DNA of 33,522 nucleotides from positions 1 to 33,522 of the forward strand of contig CAMAQD010000029.1 of NCBI GenBank assembly GCA_945860385.1, read 5' to 3'. A program made the translations under genes and the position numbers. Origin of the DNA: Flavobacterium psychrophilum. GTDB taxonomy: Bacteria; Bacteroidota; Bacteroidia; Flavobacteriales; Flavobacteriaceae. How positions within the stretch are numbered: the first letter of the stretch is position 1; each line of letters starts with the position of its first letter. The notes below the pieces were generated by a model. It made no database searches, was not told the DNA's origin, and was given only the letters and a program-made list of their open reading frames with translations. Of the stretch, positions 24,507-33,488 are shown piece after piece.

Positions 24507-24546
24507 AATTGGGTATATTATAATTATGGTATAAAATTAAATAAAA

Positions 24547-24570
24547 AAAGTCCCGCAATTGCGGGACTTT
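24547..24570 (-). terminator. Rho-independent terminator of the T9SS protein gene
   Basis: Perfect palindrome with AAAGTCCCGC / GCGGGACTTT arms and a T run on the minus strand, 23 nt after the stop at 24593. The GTCCCGC/GCGGGAC stem is shared with the terminator after atpG. Confidence 0.92.
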
Positions 24571-24592
24571 AGAAACTTATTTGAAATGAGAT

Positions 24593-26221
24593 TTATTTTT
24601 TGATAACTCTAAGGCTTTTGTTGATATCCCCTTGTTTCAAAACTATAACATAAACTCCTGGAGTAAAATCATTACCAATCGTTTGCTCATTGATTTCAGC
24701 GTAATCAACATTAATAGATTTTACTGTTTTACCAGTAATATCATAAGCTGTTACTTTCACCTTTTCGTTAGAAGAAGAAACGTAATCGAATTTGAAACTA
24801 TCTGAAGATGGATTAGGATATACTTTTAAAGAGAATTCTGCATTTGAAGAAAATGAATCTGTTCCCAAAGTAGTAAAATCAGCGCCTGATAAAGCAATAG
24901 AACTTGTTGCTGGTCTGTAATCCAATCCTGTGTAAATACTTCCGTCTGCTTCGTTGTATGGTGTAGTTAACAATCCAGCGCTTGCTGTCTGACTTGTATT
25001 GCTATTTGATGTAAACCAAGTAGCTACATCAAAAGTTGTTGCTGGAGATTCTACTTTAACCGCAACTTTTAATGCAGTTGTACCAGCTATAATATTACTT
25101 TTAAATTTTAAGGTGTTGTTTGTAGCGTTTGTTATTGTAGTGGTTCCATCAACAACTACTCCGTCAACAAAATCCATAAAAATAGAATTCCAAATTTGAA
25201 GTTGAGTATTTCTTCTCATATGAGCTGCTCTTCTGTGTCTAACATTTACAGCGCCGCCGTTTGCTAAAGTTGATCTGTATGATGGGCCTATCAAAGTACA
25301 GTTTGAAAAAATACCTCTTGTATAACTTGTTCCAGCTGTACTTGTTGAATTGTTGTCTGTTTCAAAACAATTAGAATCAGAAGTGTCCGCCGCCGTTGGC
25401 TGTTTGATAGCTAGACAAAATTGAACACTACCGCTGAAACCGTTGTCAGTATCAAAATCATCGTCAAGACCGTTGAAAGCAACTAGGTGCGAACAATTTA
25501 CTGCGCCACCAAACCACTCGAATGAATCATCATTAGCATAAGAAACTTGAACATAATCAATTTTGGTTCCGCTACCAACTGCACCCATCGTTAAACCATT
25601 AATCTCCGTATTACTTCCTGCAGCACCATAAGTGAAGCCGGCATATTCTATACGTACATACTTTAAAGAACCAGAATTATCAGTATCGTCTGGGGTTGCA
25701 CCACCGCCAAATTCTGTATCAGCACTTGCTGCAATACCTTCAATGTTATTTATACCACTATTGATGTTGTAAGTGCCTTTACCCAGTAAAATTACTCCTC
25801 CCCAGTTACCTCTAGCTCTATTACCGGGAGTATTTCCTGACGTGAATACAATAGGACTAGTAACTGTACCTTCAGCAATAAGTTTAGCACCTTTGGTAAT
25901 AAACAAACCTGCTCCTGGAACATTACTGGCGATAACAACACCTGGTTCAATCGTAAGTGTAGCGTTATTTTTAACATAAATTTGTCCTCCTAAAGCATAC
26001 GTATTTCCTGCTGTCCATGTAGTATTAGTAATTATATTTGTTGAAACAGTTACGTTAGGTGTTGGATATACTTTGTTTTGTGGGTCATATTCTGTCCAAG
26101 TATCTGTCCACATTGCTTCTGGAGCAGGAGCAAAAGCGCCTCTGTAAGTTGTGGCAATAATTTGAGAAAAACCAGTATAAGTTACTAGCATTAGCATTGA
26201 TAATAAGTAAATTTTTTTCAT
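24593..26221 (-). CDS. Secreted surface protein with type IX secretion C-terminal sorting domain
   Basis: A 542-residue exported protein. A signal peptide (MKKIYLLSMLMLVTYTGFSQ) is followed by a repetitive beta-rich body with parallel beta-helix character: YVKNNATLTIEPGVVIA, LFITKGAKLIAEGTVTSPIVFTSGN, NWGGVILLGKG, LKYVRIEYAGF, IDYVQVSYANDDSFEWFGG. From about residue 465 comes a T9SS type A sorting domain (KVYPNPSSDSFKFDY ... GVYVIVLKQ ... SLRVIKK). It should cross the outer membrane via T9SS and be attached or released, with the sorting domain removed. The body is rich in Asn, Thr and Gly. It lies directly downstream of a large TonB receptor on the same strand, with an intervening hairpin. 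The function of the body is unknown. Confidence 0.9.
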   Translation of the reverse strand: MKKIYLLSMLMLVTYTGFSQIIATTYRGAFAPAPEAMWTDTWTEYDPQNKVYPTPNVTVSTNIITNTTWTAGNTYALGGQIYVKNNATLTIEPGVVIASNVPGAGLFITKGAKLIAEGTVTSPIVFTSGNTPGNRARGNWGGVILLGKGTYNINSGINNIEGIAASADTEFGGGATPDDTDNSGSLKYVRIEYAGFTYGAAGSNTEINGLTMGAVGSGTKIDYVQVSYANDDSFEWFGGAVNCSHLVAFNGLDDDFDTDNGFSGSVQFCLAIKQPTAADTSDSNCFETDNNSTSTAGTSYTRGIFSNCTLIGPSYRSTLANGGAVNVRHRRAAHMRRNTQLQIWNSIFMDFVDGVVVDGTTTITNATNNTLKFKSNIIAGTTALKVAVKVESPATTFDVATWFTSNSNTSQTASAGLLTTPYNEADGSIYTGLDYRPATSSIALSGADFTTLGTDSFSSNAEFSLKVYPNPSSDSFKFDYVSSSNEKVKVTAYDITGKTVKSINVDYAEINEQTIGNDFTPGVYVIVLKQGDINKSLRVIKK

Positions 26222-26322
26222 TTCGTGTGTGTTTTAAGTTCTTGGCAATATTACGATTGCAATGTAAATTTTGAGTAAACTGAAAGTTACATTAACGATA
26301 TCATTATATTGTTTAAAAATTA

Positions 26323-26347
26323 AGAGCCTGTTAAAAAAACAGGCTCT
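26323..26347 (-). terminator. Hairpin between TonB receptor and T9SS genes, probable terminator
   Basis: A 10-bp perfect stem AGAGCCTGTT / AACAGGCTCT with a 5-nt A loop, 22 nt after the receptor stop. On the minus strand it is followed by TAATTTTTAAAC, a weak T tract, so termination could be partial. Confidence 0.75.
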
Positions 26348-26369
26348 CCAGAATAAAAGATAATTATTT

Positions 26370-29363
26370 TTAAAAATTGTACGTCATTACAAAAGAAAAA
26401 ACTCTTCCAAAAGTGTTTTTGCTTATTAGATCATCTTCTTTGCTATTGTAACCGTTTTTGTTTTGAGAATCACCAGTGAATACTTTATTGACAAAACCAT
26501 CAAATCCTTTAACTTTTTCTGTTCCTGGCAAGTCATTGTTTTGATAAAAAATTAAATCTTGCGCTAATACATTTTGAACGTTTAGTTTTAGTTCAATTTT
26601 GTTTTTATACAAGCTTTTGGCTAATTGAAAATCTAAAAATGTTCTTGCCTTTTCCCAAAATGCAGGAGCGGGATTACCTGTTGTTTGGTTTCCGTGAATT
26701 GTAATTCTATTCCCGACTCTGTTTATATTACCAGAAAATGACCATCCAAGCTCTTTGTTTAAATATTGTAAACCCGCATTAAACACATAAGGGGATTGCC
26801 CTTGCAAAGGAGTTTTTACTGCAGTAGCATTTAAATTGGAAATATCTACTTCAGAACGAATAACGGCTAAATTAGAAAAAATAGTCAAATCATCTAAAAA
26901 TTTATTCTCTTTAGACCTAAGTATCGAGCTTAATAAAAGTCTAAACTCTAATTCTACTCCATAATTAGTACCCGTAGCAGCATTTTGATATTTATTCGAG
27001 TTGTTGGCTAAGGCTTGAAGCTCGATTGGATTTGTAAAATCTTTGTAAAAAAGGGATGTTGAAAACAATTGCCCTTTTCCTAAGAAAAACTCGTAACGCA
27101 AATCGGCATTATAAATTTCGGTGATTTTCAAATCTGGATTTCCTTCAGTACTCATTCTAGTATCGAAATCATAGAATAAAAAGGGTGCCAACTCTCTAAA
27201 TTCAGGTCTATTCAAAGTTTTAGAACCGCTTAATCTCAGATTTTGTTTTTTATTTAGACTGTAAATAAAGTTCACAGAGGGTAATATGTCTAATTGTGTA
27301 TCCTTTACAACTATTGGGACGTTCACATCCGATTTAGTACTTAGTTGCTGCGAATAATTTTCAAGACGAACTCCCCAAATTATTCTCAATTTATTGAAAA
27401 TATTATTATCAATCATTACATAACCAGCATCTAAACTCGATTCTGCATCATAAGCATCACTTCCCTTTGTGCCTTCAAAAAGAGTCAAACCGCTTACTCG
27501 AGGTGAAGCTGACAAAATTCCTATATTGGATGCGTTAAATATTGTAGCATCGGGTAAGGTTGGTATATTGGACGAAAAAGTGTTTTCTCCCCAATTTATT
27601 CCACTCACTTTTCCATTAAAAGGAGTGTAACCTAACTGTCTTGCCTGAAATTTTCTGTTACGAAATTGAGTGATTCCTCCAATTTTTATATCAGCTGAGA
27701 AATCATCAGAGAAATCTATTTTTTTGCTGACATCTATTTTGCTGCTGAAAATGCTTTCTGTATTGTTAGAGGTAAAAATAGAGCCTGGGTAATCGATACC
27801 TACTGCATCTATAACAAAATTTGCTGTGGGTACAGATCGTGTGCCATCTGAATATTGAATATACTCATAGGTATTTCTTCTTTCAGCAGGTACTTCGCGT
27901 TGTACATTACTGTATGATCCTACCCATCCTAATTTAATTTTACTTTCAGGCAAAAAATGTTCTCCTATAAGTTGCCCAGTATAAATTTTGTTTTGAGTAA
28001 ATAATCTATTTGTAGAAGTCGTTATTATCGGTTCTGCATCTTGTGCATTTTTTGTTCCAATTCTATTAGTAAACCGACTTTCAGAAGTTACACTGTAAAG
28101 GTTTTTAAAACTAAACCTATTATTGGTATTTAATTTTAAAGAAAGATTTAGAATACCTCCAGTCAATTTTTGTTTTCTGTAATTATCATTTTTGAAATCT
28201 TTACTAATAAATTGAGGTGTTTCATATTCTTTTAAGCTACCTACTCCAAAAATGTTGGTTACATTGTTAGTTAATGATGCCAATAAACCCAAACTTTGTG
28301 TTCCATTAAATTTGAAATAGCGACCTAAAGTTAACTGAAGACTAGAATTGGGGTCAAATTTGCCCTCATCTACACTCCAATCGGTTTGATAATTCTTTGC
28401 CAATGAAGCTATTTGTTGAATACTGGTTTCTGTCTTCAAACTTTGCAATGCTAGAAAATCGGGGGAATTTGGAAAATAAGATGGCAAACCTGTTTTAATA
28501 TCGTTTGCTTGAAATTTAGTTTGGTTGGTCGTAATAGTGTTATAACCTGCTCCTACCGAAATAGATTGAAAGTTTTTATCCGGTGTAGATTTGGTGTTTA
28601 TCTCGATAACTCCTCCTGCAAATTCTCCTGGCAAATCTGGTGAAGCTGTTTTGTGAATCACTAAATTATCAAGCATATTTGCTGGAAAAATATCAAATGA
28701 AAAAGCCTTTTTATCTGGTTCGGTGCTTGGAAGTGGAGATCCATTCAAATAGGTAGTATTGTAACGGTCATTTAAACCACGTACAATTACAAATTTGTTG
28801 TCTTGAATACTGGTGCCACTAATTCTTTTTAAAACATCTGATGTTGTTCTGTCTGGTGTTCTTTTGATGCTTTCTGCTGAAATCCCGTCAGAAACTCGGA
28901 TGCTGTTTTTTTGCATTGTTAAAAGCGATTGCACAGATTCCGTTTTTGCCTTAACCGTTCTGATTACAACCTCGTCAAGGACGCTGTTCATTTCAGCTAA
29001 AGAAACATTCAAAATAGTAGCTTCTTTATCTATAACTTCGACCTCGGAAACTATTTTTGTTGAAAACGAAAACAACGAAAACTCTAAATCATACTTTCCT
29101 GCGGGCATTTTTCTGAAATAAAATTTTCCTTCAGCATCTGTAAGTGTTGCCAATTTTGTTCCTTTAATAGCTACCAAAACTCCTGGTAATGGTTTTCCAG
29201 TAGATTCCTCTATTACAGTTCCTGTAATAATTGATTTTTCATCTATAGTTTTTGTTGTTGTCGGTTCTGAAACAGAAGCATCGGCTATATTTGACACTCT
29301 ATTGTTGTGAGAAAAGACAGAATTTACAAAAAATAAAAATACGATAAGATAAGATAATTTCAT
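26370..29363 (-). CDS. TonB-dependent receptor with carboxypeptidase-regulatory-like domain
   Basis: A 997-residue outer-membrane transporter. A signal peptide (MKLSYLIVFLFFVNSVFS) is followed by a carboxypeptidase-D regulatory-like domain (about 46-130: ITGTVIEESTGKPLPGVLVAIKGTKLATLTDAEGKFYF), as in SusC-type Bacteroidetes receptors. The plug (about 150-260) contains VLKRISGTSIQDNKFVIVRGLNDRYNTTYLNG and LPGEFAGGVIEINTKS. The barrel ends in FVMTYNF. No SusD-like lipoprotein gene accompanies it; instead the T9SS surface protein follows. The ATG at 29363 has a TAnnTTTG box 39 nt upstream. The substrate is unknown. Confidence 0.93.
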   Translation of the reverse strand: MKLSYLIVFLFFVNSVFSHNNRVSNIADASVSEPTTTKTIDEKSIITGTVIEESTGKPLPGVLVAIKGTKLATLTDAEGKFYFRKMPAGKYDLEFSLFSFSTKIVSEVEVIDKEATILNVSLAEMNSVLDEVVIRTVKAKTESVQSLLTMQKNSIRVSDGISAESIKRTPDRTTSDVLKRISGTSIQDNKFVIVRGLNDRYNTTYLNGSPLPSTEPDKKAFSFDIFPANMLDNLVIHKTASPDLPGEFAGGVIEINTKSTPDKNFQSISVGAGYNTITTNQTKFQANDIKTGLPSYFPNSPDFLALQSLKTETSIQQIASLAKNYQTDWSVDEGKFDPNSSLQLTLGRYFKFNGTQSLGLLASLTNNVTNIFGVGSLKEYETPQFISKDFKNDNYRKQKLTGGILNLSLKLNTNNRFSFKNLYSVTSESRFTNRIGTKNAQDAEPIITTSTNRLFTQNKIYTGQLIGEHFLPESKIKLGWVGSYSNVQREVPAERRNTYEYIQYSDGTRSVPTANFVIDAVGIDYPGSIFTSNNTESIFSSKIDVSKKIDFSDDFSADIKIGGITQFRNRKFQARQLGYTPFNGKVSGINWGENTFSSNIPTLPDATIFNASNIGILSASPRVSGLTLFEGTKGSDAYDAESSLDAGYVMIDNNIFNKLRIIWGVRLENYSQQLSTKSDVNVPIVVKDTQLDILPSVNFIYSLNKKQNLRLSGSKTLNRPEFRELAPFLFYDFDTRMSTEGNPDLKITEIYNADLRYEFFLGKGQLFSTSLFYKDFTNPIELQALANNSNKYQNAATGTNYGVELEFRLLLSSILRSKENKFLDDLTIFSNLAVIRSEVDISNLNATAVKTPLQGQSPYVFNAGLQYLNKELGWSFSGNINRVGNRITIHGNQTTGNPAPAFWEKARTFLDFQLAKSLYKNKIELKLNVQNVLAQDLIFYQNNDLPGTEKVKGFDGFVNKVFTGDSQNKNGYNSKEDDLISKNTFGRVFSFVMTYNF

Positions 29364-29401
29364 TGAACTATTTTTGATTAAAAATTGCTAGAATTTCACC
29401 G

Positions 29402-29409
29402 CAAAAGTA
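29402..29409 (-). promoter_or_regulatory. Putative -7 box of the large TonB receptor gene
   Basis: The minus strand reads TACTTTTG (TAnnTTTG), 38 nt before the ATG. No -33 TTTG was seen at 19-21 nt, so an activator or another sigma factor may be needed. Confidence 0.4.
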
Positions 29410-29563
29410 CTCTGAATATACTCTAGGAATGTTACTCATAGATTAACAAATTTCTACAAAACAACGCTAAAGTTAATTTATCGTTAACTTAATAATAAGT
29501 ATGTGTTGATATTAATCCAAGTTGAATTTTATGTAAAATTTAGTGTATGATTACCATAAAAAA

Positions 29564-29584
29564 AGTCCCGCGATTTGCGGGACT
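29564..29584 (-). terminator. Rho-independent terminator after atpG
   Basis: Stem AGTCCCGC / GCGGGACT, 5-nt loop, with a T run on the minus strand. It begins 26 nt after the atpG stop, so the ATP synthase operon ends with atpG. Confidence 0.92.
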
Positions 29585-29609
29585 CTCATATATATTTCGA
29601 ATAAGATTT

Positions 29610-30470
29610 TTATCCTTTCAAAGCTTCCGCTCCACCAACAATCTCCAAGATTTCATTGGTAATCGCAGCTTGACGTGCTTTGTTGTAAGTCAATTTCAAT
29701 TGATCTCTTAATTCAGTTGCGTTGTCTGTTGCTTTGTGCATTGCCGTCATACGCGCACCGTGTTCAGAAGCAAATGAATCTCTAACTCCTTTGTACAATT
29801 GTGTTTTCAATGATTTTGGAATCAAAGTCAATACGATTTCTTCTTTGGATGGTTCAAAAATATAATCTCCGGTTGAAGCCGGTTTGTCTGATTTTATTGC
29901 AGCCAGCGGCAAAAATTGTTCTACCTGAACGATTTGGGTTGCGGCATTTTTAAATTGATTGTATACCAATTCGATTTTGTCGTATTCTCCAGACACAAAT
30001 TTTTGAGTCAATGTTTCAGCAATCACCGTAACGTTTTCAAAAGTCAAATGGTCAAAAACGTGACTTTGATTGTCAACAACAGTAAGTGTTTTAGTCAAAA
30101 TATCGTTTCCTTTTTTTCCAATAGCAAAAACATCAACTTGTTTTCCTGCGTAAAAATCAGCACGGTGTTTCACTTCCTTGATTACATTGGTATTAAAAGC
30201 GCCACATAAACCTCTATTTGAAGTAATCGCAACGACTAATACTTTTTTAACCTCACGTTGCTTAGTGAACTCACCTCCCACATCTCCATCAAGAGTTGCT
30301 GAAAGATTTTGCAATAATTCCGTTAATTTTTCGGCATAAGGGCGCATTGCCGTAATGGCATCTTGTGCCTTCTTTAGCTTTGCTGCAGAAACCATTTTCA
30401 TCGCAGCAGTAATCTGCATCGTCGATGAAACGGAAGTAATTCTATTACGGATTTCCTTTAAATTTGCCAT
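29610..30470 (-). CDS. atpG: F1Fo ATP synthase subunit gamma
   Basis: A 286-residue central-stalk subunit that rotates inside the alpha3beta3 head. The N-terminal coiled-coil helix MANLKEIRNRITSVSSTMQITAAMKMVSAAKLKKAQ and the C-terminal helix with EHGARMTAMHKATDNATELRDQLKLTYNKARQAAITNEILEIVGG are the family signatures; the central Rossmann-like domain has VVAITSNRGLCGAFN. The length is normal. It is the last gene of the operon, 73 bp after atpA, with a hairpin in the gap, and is followed by a terminator. Confidence 0.98.
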   Translation of the reverse strand: MANLKEIRNRITSVSSTMQITAAMKMVSAAKLKKAQDAITAMRPYAEKLTELLQNLSATLDGDVGGEFTKQREVKKVLVVAITSNRGLCGAFNTNVIKEVKHRADFYAGKQVDVFAIGKKGNDILTKTLTVVDNQSHVFDHLTFENVTVIAETLTQKFVSGEYDKIELVYNQFKNAATQIVQVEQFLPLAAIKSDKPASTGDYIFEPSKEEIVLTLIPKSLKTQLYKGVRDSFASEHGARMTAMHKATDNATELRDQLKLTYNKARQAAITNEILEIVGGAEALKG

Positions 30471-30490
30471 TTATTATGGTATTAAGATTG

Positions 30491-30535
30491 AAGTAATAAG
30501 TATCAAAACGTCTTAATTCCTGATACTTACTACTT
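30491..30535. repeat. Intercistronic inverted repeat between atpA and atpG
   Basis: Arms 30491-30505 and 30521-30535 (AAGTATCA-type core, e.g. TAAGTATCA / TGATACTTA) pair at 14 of 15 positions with a 15-nt loop. There is no T tract at the right place for a terminator, so it is more likely a dispersed repeat or an mRNA processing or stability hairpin. Confidence 0.7.
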
Positions 30536-30543
30536 AATACTTT

Positions 30544-32121
30544 TTAGTTATATTTCGCTGAGATTTCTTTTGCTACTGTTGCCAATACATCAGTAATTTC
30601 GTCAGTTAATTTTCCTGCTTTCAATGCGTCAAGAATATCTCTGTGTTTGTTGTTCAAGAATTCCAGGTAATCTTTCTCGAATTCTTTCACTTTATTTACA
30701 GGAACACTTCTCAACAAGTTCTTAGAACCTGCATAGATAATGGCAGTTTGGTTTTCAACAGTATAAGGATCGTTTAGATTTTGTTTCAAAATCTCCACGT
30801 TTCTTTTTCCTTTTTCAATTACGTTTAAAGTAACGGCATCCAAATCAGAACCAAATTTAGCAAACGCTTCCAATTCACGGTATTGTGCTTGATCCAGTTT
30901 TAATGTACCTGCCACTTTTTTCATTGATTTAATCTGAGCATTACCTCCAACACGTGATACAGAAATACCTACGTTAATCGCTGGACGAACCCCTGAATTA
31001 AACAAATCACCATCTAAGAAAATCTGACCATCAGTGATCGAAATTACGTTAGTTGGGATGTATGCAGAAACGTCACCGGCTTGCGTTTCGATAATTGGCA
31101 AAGCAGTTAATGAACCCCCACCTTTAACAATACCTTTCAAAGTATCTGGTAAATCATTCATATTTTTTGCAATTCCGTCATCGGCAATAACTTTACAAGC
31201 TCTTTCCAATAAACGAGAGTGCAAGTAGAAAACGTCTCCAGGATATGCTTCACGTCCCGGTGGTCTTCTCAACAAAAGAGAAACTTCACGGTAAGCAACA
31301 GCTTGTTTAGATAAATCATCATAAACAATCAAAGCCGGACGACCAGAATCTCTGAAATATTCTCCAATTGCAGCACCAGCCATAGGAGCATATACTTGCA
31401 TTGGCGCTGGATCAGAAGCATTAGCAGCCACAATTACTGTGTAAGCCATTGCACCTCTTTCTTCCAACATTTTTGCGATTCCTGCTACCGTTGACGCTTT
31501 TTGTCCAATGGCAACATATATACAGAATACAGGTTTTCCTGCATCGTAAAATTCTTTTTGATTCAAAATGGTATCCAAACAAACGGTAGATTTACCTGTT
31601 TGACGGTCGCCAATAACTAGCTCACGTTGTCCACGACCTACCGGAATCATTGCATCTACTGCTTTGATACCTGTTTGTAACGGCTCGGTAACTGGCTGAC
31701 GGAAGATAACTCCAGGAGCTTTTCTTTCTAAAGGCATTTCGAATAATTCACCTGTAATCGGTCCTTTTCCATCGATTGGAAAACCAAGAGTGTTTACTAC
31801 ACGACCAACCATTCCTTCTCCTGTTTTTAGGGAAGCAATACGTTGTGTTCTTTTTACAGTTGAACCTTCTTTGATTCCTGTTGATGGTCCTAAAAGTACA
31901 ACCCCAACATTGTCTTCTTCAAGATTTAATACAATCGCCTCAAGACCATTGTCAAATTCTACAAGTTCACCGTATTGAACATTAGAAAGTCCGTAAACAC
32001 GGGCGATTCCATCTCCAACTTGAAGTACAGAACCTACTTCTTCCAATGTAGCATCAGATTCAAAACCTTCTACTTGCTTTCTTAATATTGCTGAAATTTC
32101 AGCAGGTTTAATTTCCGCCAT
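30544..32121 (-). CDS. atpA: F1Fo ATP synthase subunit alpha
   Basis: A 525-residue regulatory nucleotide-binding subunit of the F1 head. The N-terminal beta-barrel includes [19 protein letters not shown]. Walker A is GDRQTGKS, followed by VCLDTILNQ; Walker B region is [19 protein letters not shown]; the alpha/beta signature [22 protein letters not shown] and the arginine-finger region [15 protein letters not shown] are present. The length is slightly above the usual 510, within the Bacteroidetes range as I know it. It starts at ATG, 16 bp after atpH. Confidence 0.98.
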   Translation of the reverse strand: MAEIKPAEISAILRKQVEGFESDATLEEVGSVLQVGDGIARVYGLSNVQYGELVEFDNGLEAIVLNLEEDNVGVVLLGPSTGIKEGSTVKRTQRIASLKTGEGMVGRVVNTLGFPIDGKGPITGELFEMPLERKAPGVIFRQPVTEPLQTGIKAVDAMIPVGRGQRELVIGDRQTGKSTVCLDTILNQKEFYDAGKPVFCIYVAIGQKASTVAGIAKMLEERGAMAYTVIVAANASDPAPMQVYAPMAGAAIGEYFRDSGRPALIVYDDLSKQAVAYREVSLLLRRPPGREAYPGDVFYLHSRLLERACKVIADDGIAKNMNDLPDTLKGIVKGGGSLTALPIIETQAGDVSAYIPTNVISITDGQIFLDGDLFNSGVRPAINVGISVSRVGGNAQIKSMKKVAGTLKLDQAQYRELEAFAKFGSDLDAVTLNVIEKGKRNVEILKQNLNDPYTVENQTAIIYAGSKNLLRSVPVNKVKEFEKDYLEFLNNKHRDILDALKAGKLTDEITDVLATVAKEISAKYN

Positions 32122-32137
32122 AATTATTTATAAATAA

Positions 32138-32674
32138 CTAGTTACTTAATTCTCTTTTTAATACTTGTAATCTGTTGGCAATGGAAGCGTTGTATTGCTT
32201 GTCGCCTATTCTTAAAATAAATCCTCCAATGATGGAAGGATCTACCGTGTTTTCAATAGTAATTTTTTTGCTTGATGAAAAGGTTGCTATTTTAGCCGAA
32301 ACTTTAGCTTCTAAGGCTGCGTCTATCGGAAAGGCAGTAGTAACTTTCGCTACTTCAACACCGTTCATAACATCAAACAAGGTGTTGTACTCTAATGCAA
32401 TACCTTCCAGAATTTCGAATCTTTTGTTTTCCAATAATAATTGAAAAAGACTTTTTGTTACTGCATTAACAGAAGCAAAAACCTCTACAACAACATTCTT
32501 TTTAGTCTCCGTTACAATAAGCGGATTTTGGATGAAAGAACTCAATTCAGAATTCGATTTTATTGTCGATGCAATCAATGCCATATCAACACTCACTTCA
32601 GAAGCGGCCTTTTTGGACTCGGCTATTTCTAAAATGGCTTTTGCATAACGAATTGCTGCTCTTGTACTTGACAT
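32138..32674 (-). CDS. atpH: F1Fo ATP synthase subunit delta (OSCP)
   Basis: A 178-residue peripheral-stalk subunit connecting F1 to the b subunits. The N-terminal helical domain starts SSTRAAIRYAKAILEIAES; the C-terminal region has VAKVTTAFPIDAALEAKVSAKIA and the family's closing motif DPSIIGGFILRIGDKQYNASIANRLQVLKREL. Position between atpF (essentially adjacent) and atpA (16 bp) confirms it. Confidence 0.97.
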   Translation of the reverse strand: MSSTRAAIRYAKAILEIAESKKAASEVSVDMALIASTIKSNSELSSFIQNPLIVTETKKNVVVEVFASVNAVTKSLFQLLLENKRFEILEGIALEYNTLFDVMNGVEVAKVTTAFPIDAALEAKVSAKIATFSSSKKITIENTVDPSIIGGFILRIGDKQYNASIANRLQVLKRELSN

Positions 32675-32675
32675 A

Positions 32676-33176
32676 TTAGTTTAATTTAGCGTCGCCTAAC
32701 ATTTTTTCCACTAATTTTACTTGAGCTTCTTTGTTAGATAATTCGTCTTTTAATAATTTCTCGGCAATTTCAAGTGACAAAGTAGAAACCTGTAGTTTCA
32801 ATTCGGCCATAGCTGAATTTTTTTCGCTTTCAATAGCGGCTTTTGCTTGTTCAATCATTTTCAAACCTTGAACTTGTGCTTCATTTTTAGCATCGGCAAC
32901 CATTTTGTCTTTCATTTCACGAGCATCTTTCAATAAAGCATCACGCTCTAATCTTGCTTCTTGCAAAATACGTTGATTGTCTGCTTGAAGATTTTGCATT
33001 TCTTTTCTGGCATTGTCAGCAGAAAGTAAAGCATTTTTAATTCCTTCTTCTCTTTCGTTAACGGCATCCAAAATAGGTTTCCAAGCAAATTTTCTCAATA
33101 AGAAAATTAATCCTATGAAAATAATGGAGTTCCAAAAAAACAATCCAAACCCGAAATCTTCCCACAATTTTTCCAT
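32676..33176 (-). CDS. atpF: F1Fo ATP synthase subunit b
   Basis: A 166-residue peripheral-stalk subunit: one N-terminal membrane helix (FFWNSIIFIGLIFLLRKFAW) then KPILDAVNEREEGIKNALLSAD and a long charged coiled coil to the end, rich in E/K/A. The length is typical. It lies between atpE (91-bp gap with a hairpin) and atpH (adjacent). Confidence 0.97.
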   Translation of the reverse strand: MEKLWEDFGFGLFFWNSIIFIGLIFLLRKFAWKPILDAVNEREEGIKNALLSADNARKEMQNLQADNQRILQEARLERDALLKDAREMKDKMVADAKNEAQVQGLKMIEQAKAAIESEKNSAMAELKLQVSTLSLEIAEKLLKDELSNKEAQVKLVEKMLGDAKLN

Positions 33177-33229
33177 CTTAATTTAAGTATAATTTATATT
33201 GTAACAATGTGTGTTTTTAAAATTAAAAC

Positions 33230-33258
33230 AAAAGCTGCAACCAACCGTTACAGCTTTT
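33230..33258 (-). promoter_or_regulatory. Hairpin between atpE and atpF (attenuator or processing site)
   Basis: On the minus strand, AAAAGCTG and CAGCTTTT arms enclose a 13-nt loop, followed by GTTTTAATTTT. It begins 9 nt after the atpE stop. The form is that of a weak terminator, which would leave more atpE than downstream mRNA. Confidence 0.6.
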
Positions 33259-33267
33259 TGTCTTTTT

Positions 33268-33462
33268 CTAGTTTACTGCAAACAAAGCTGCGAAACCAAT
33301 ACCTTCAATAAGCGCAGCTGCAATAAGCATAGCTGTTTGAATTTTTCCAGTAGCTTCTGGTTGACGAGCGATGGCGTCCATTGCAGAACCACCGATTCTA
33401 CCAATACCAATACCTGCTCCAATAACTACTAATCCTGCTCCAATGATTTTAGGAATTTCCAT
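33268..33462 (-). CDS. atpE: F1Fo ATP synthase subunit c
   Basis: A 64-residue proteolipid of the membrane rotor ring. Two glycine- and alanine-rich helices flank the polar loop RQPE (33-36). The ion-binding carboxylate is Glu53 in LIAAALIEGIGF; the following Gly rather than Ser/Thr fits a proton-type rather than a sodium-type site. The short N-terminus (MEIPKIIGAG) is typical of Flavobacteria. It is 26 bp downstream of atpB. Confidence 0.97.
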   Translation of the reverse strand: MEIPKIIGAGLVVIGAGIGIGRIGGSAMDAIARQPEATGKIQTAMLIAAALIEGIGFAALFAVN

Positions 33463-33488
33463 AAAAATATGTATTAAAAATTAAACAT

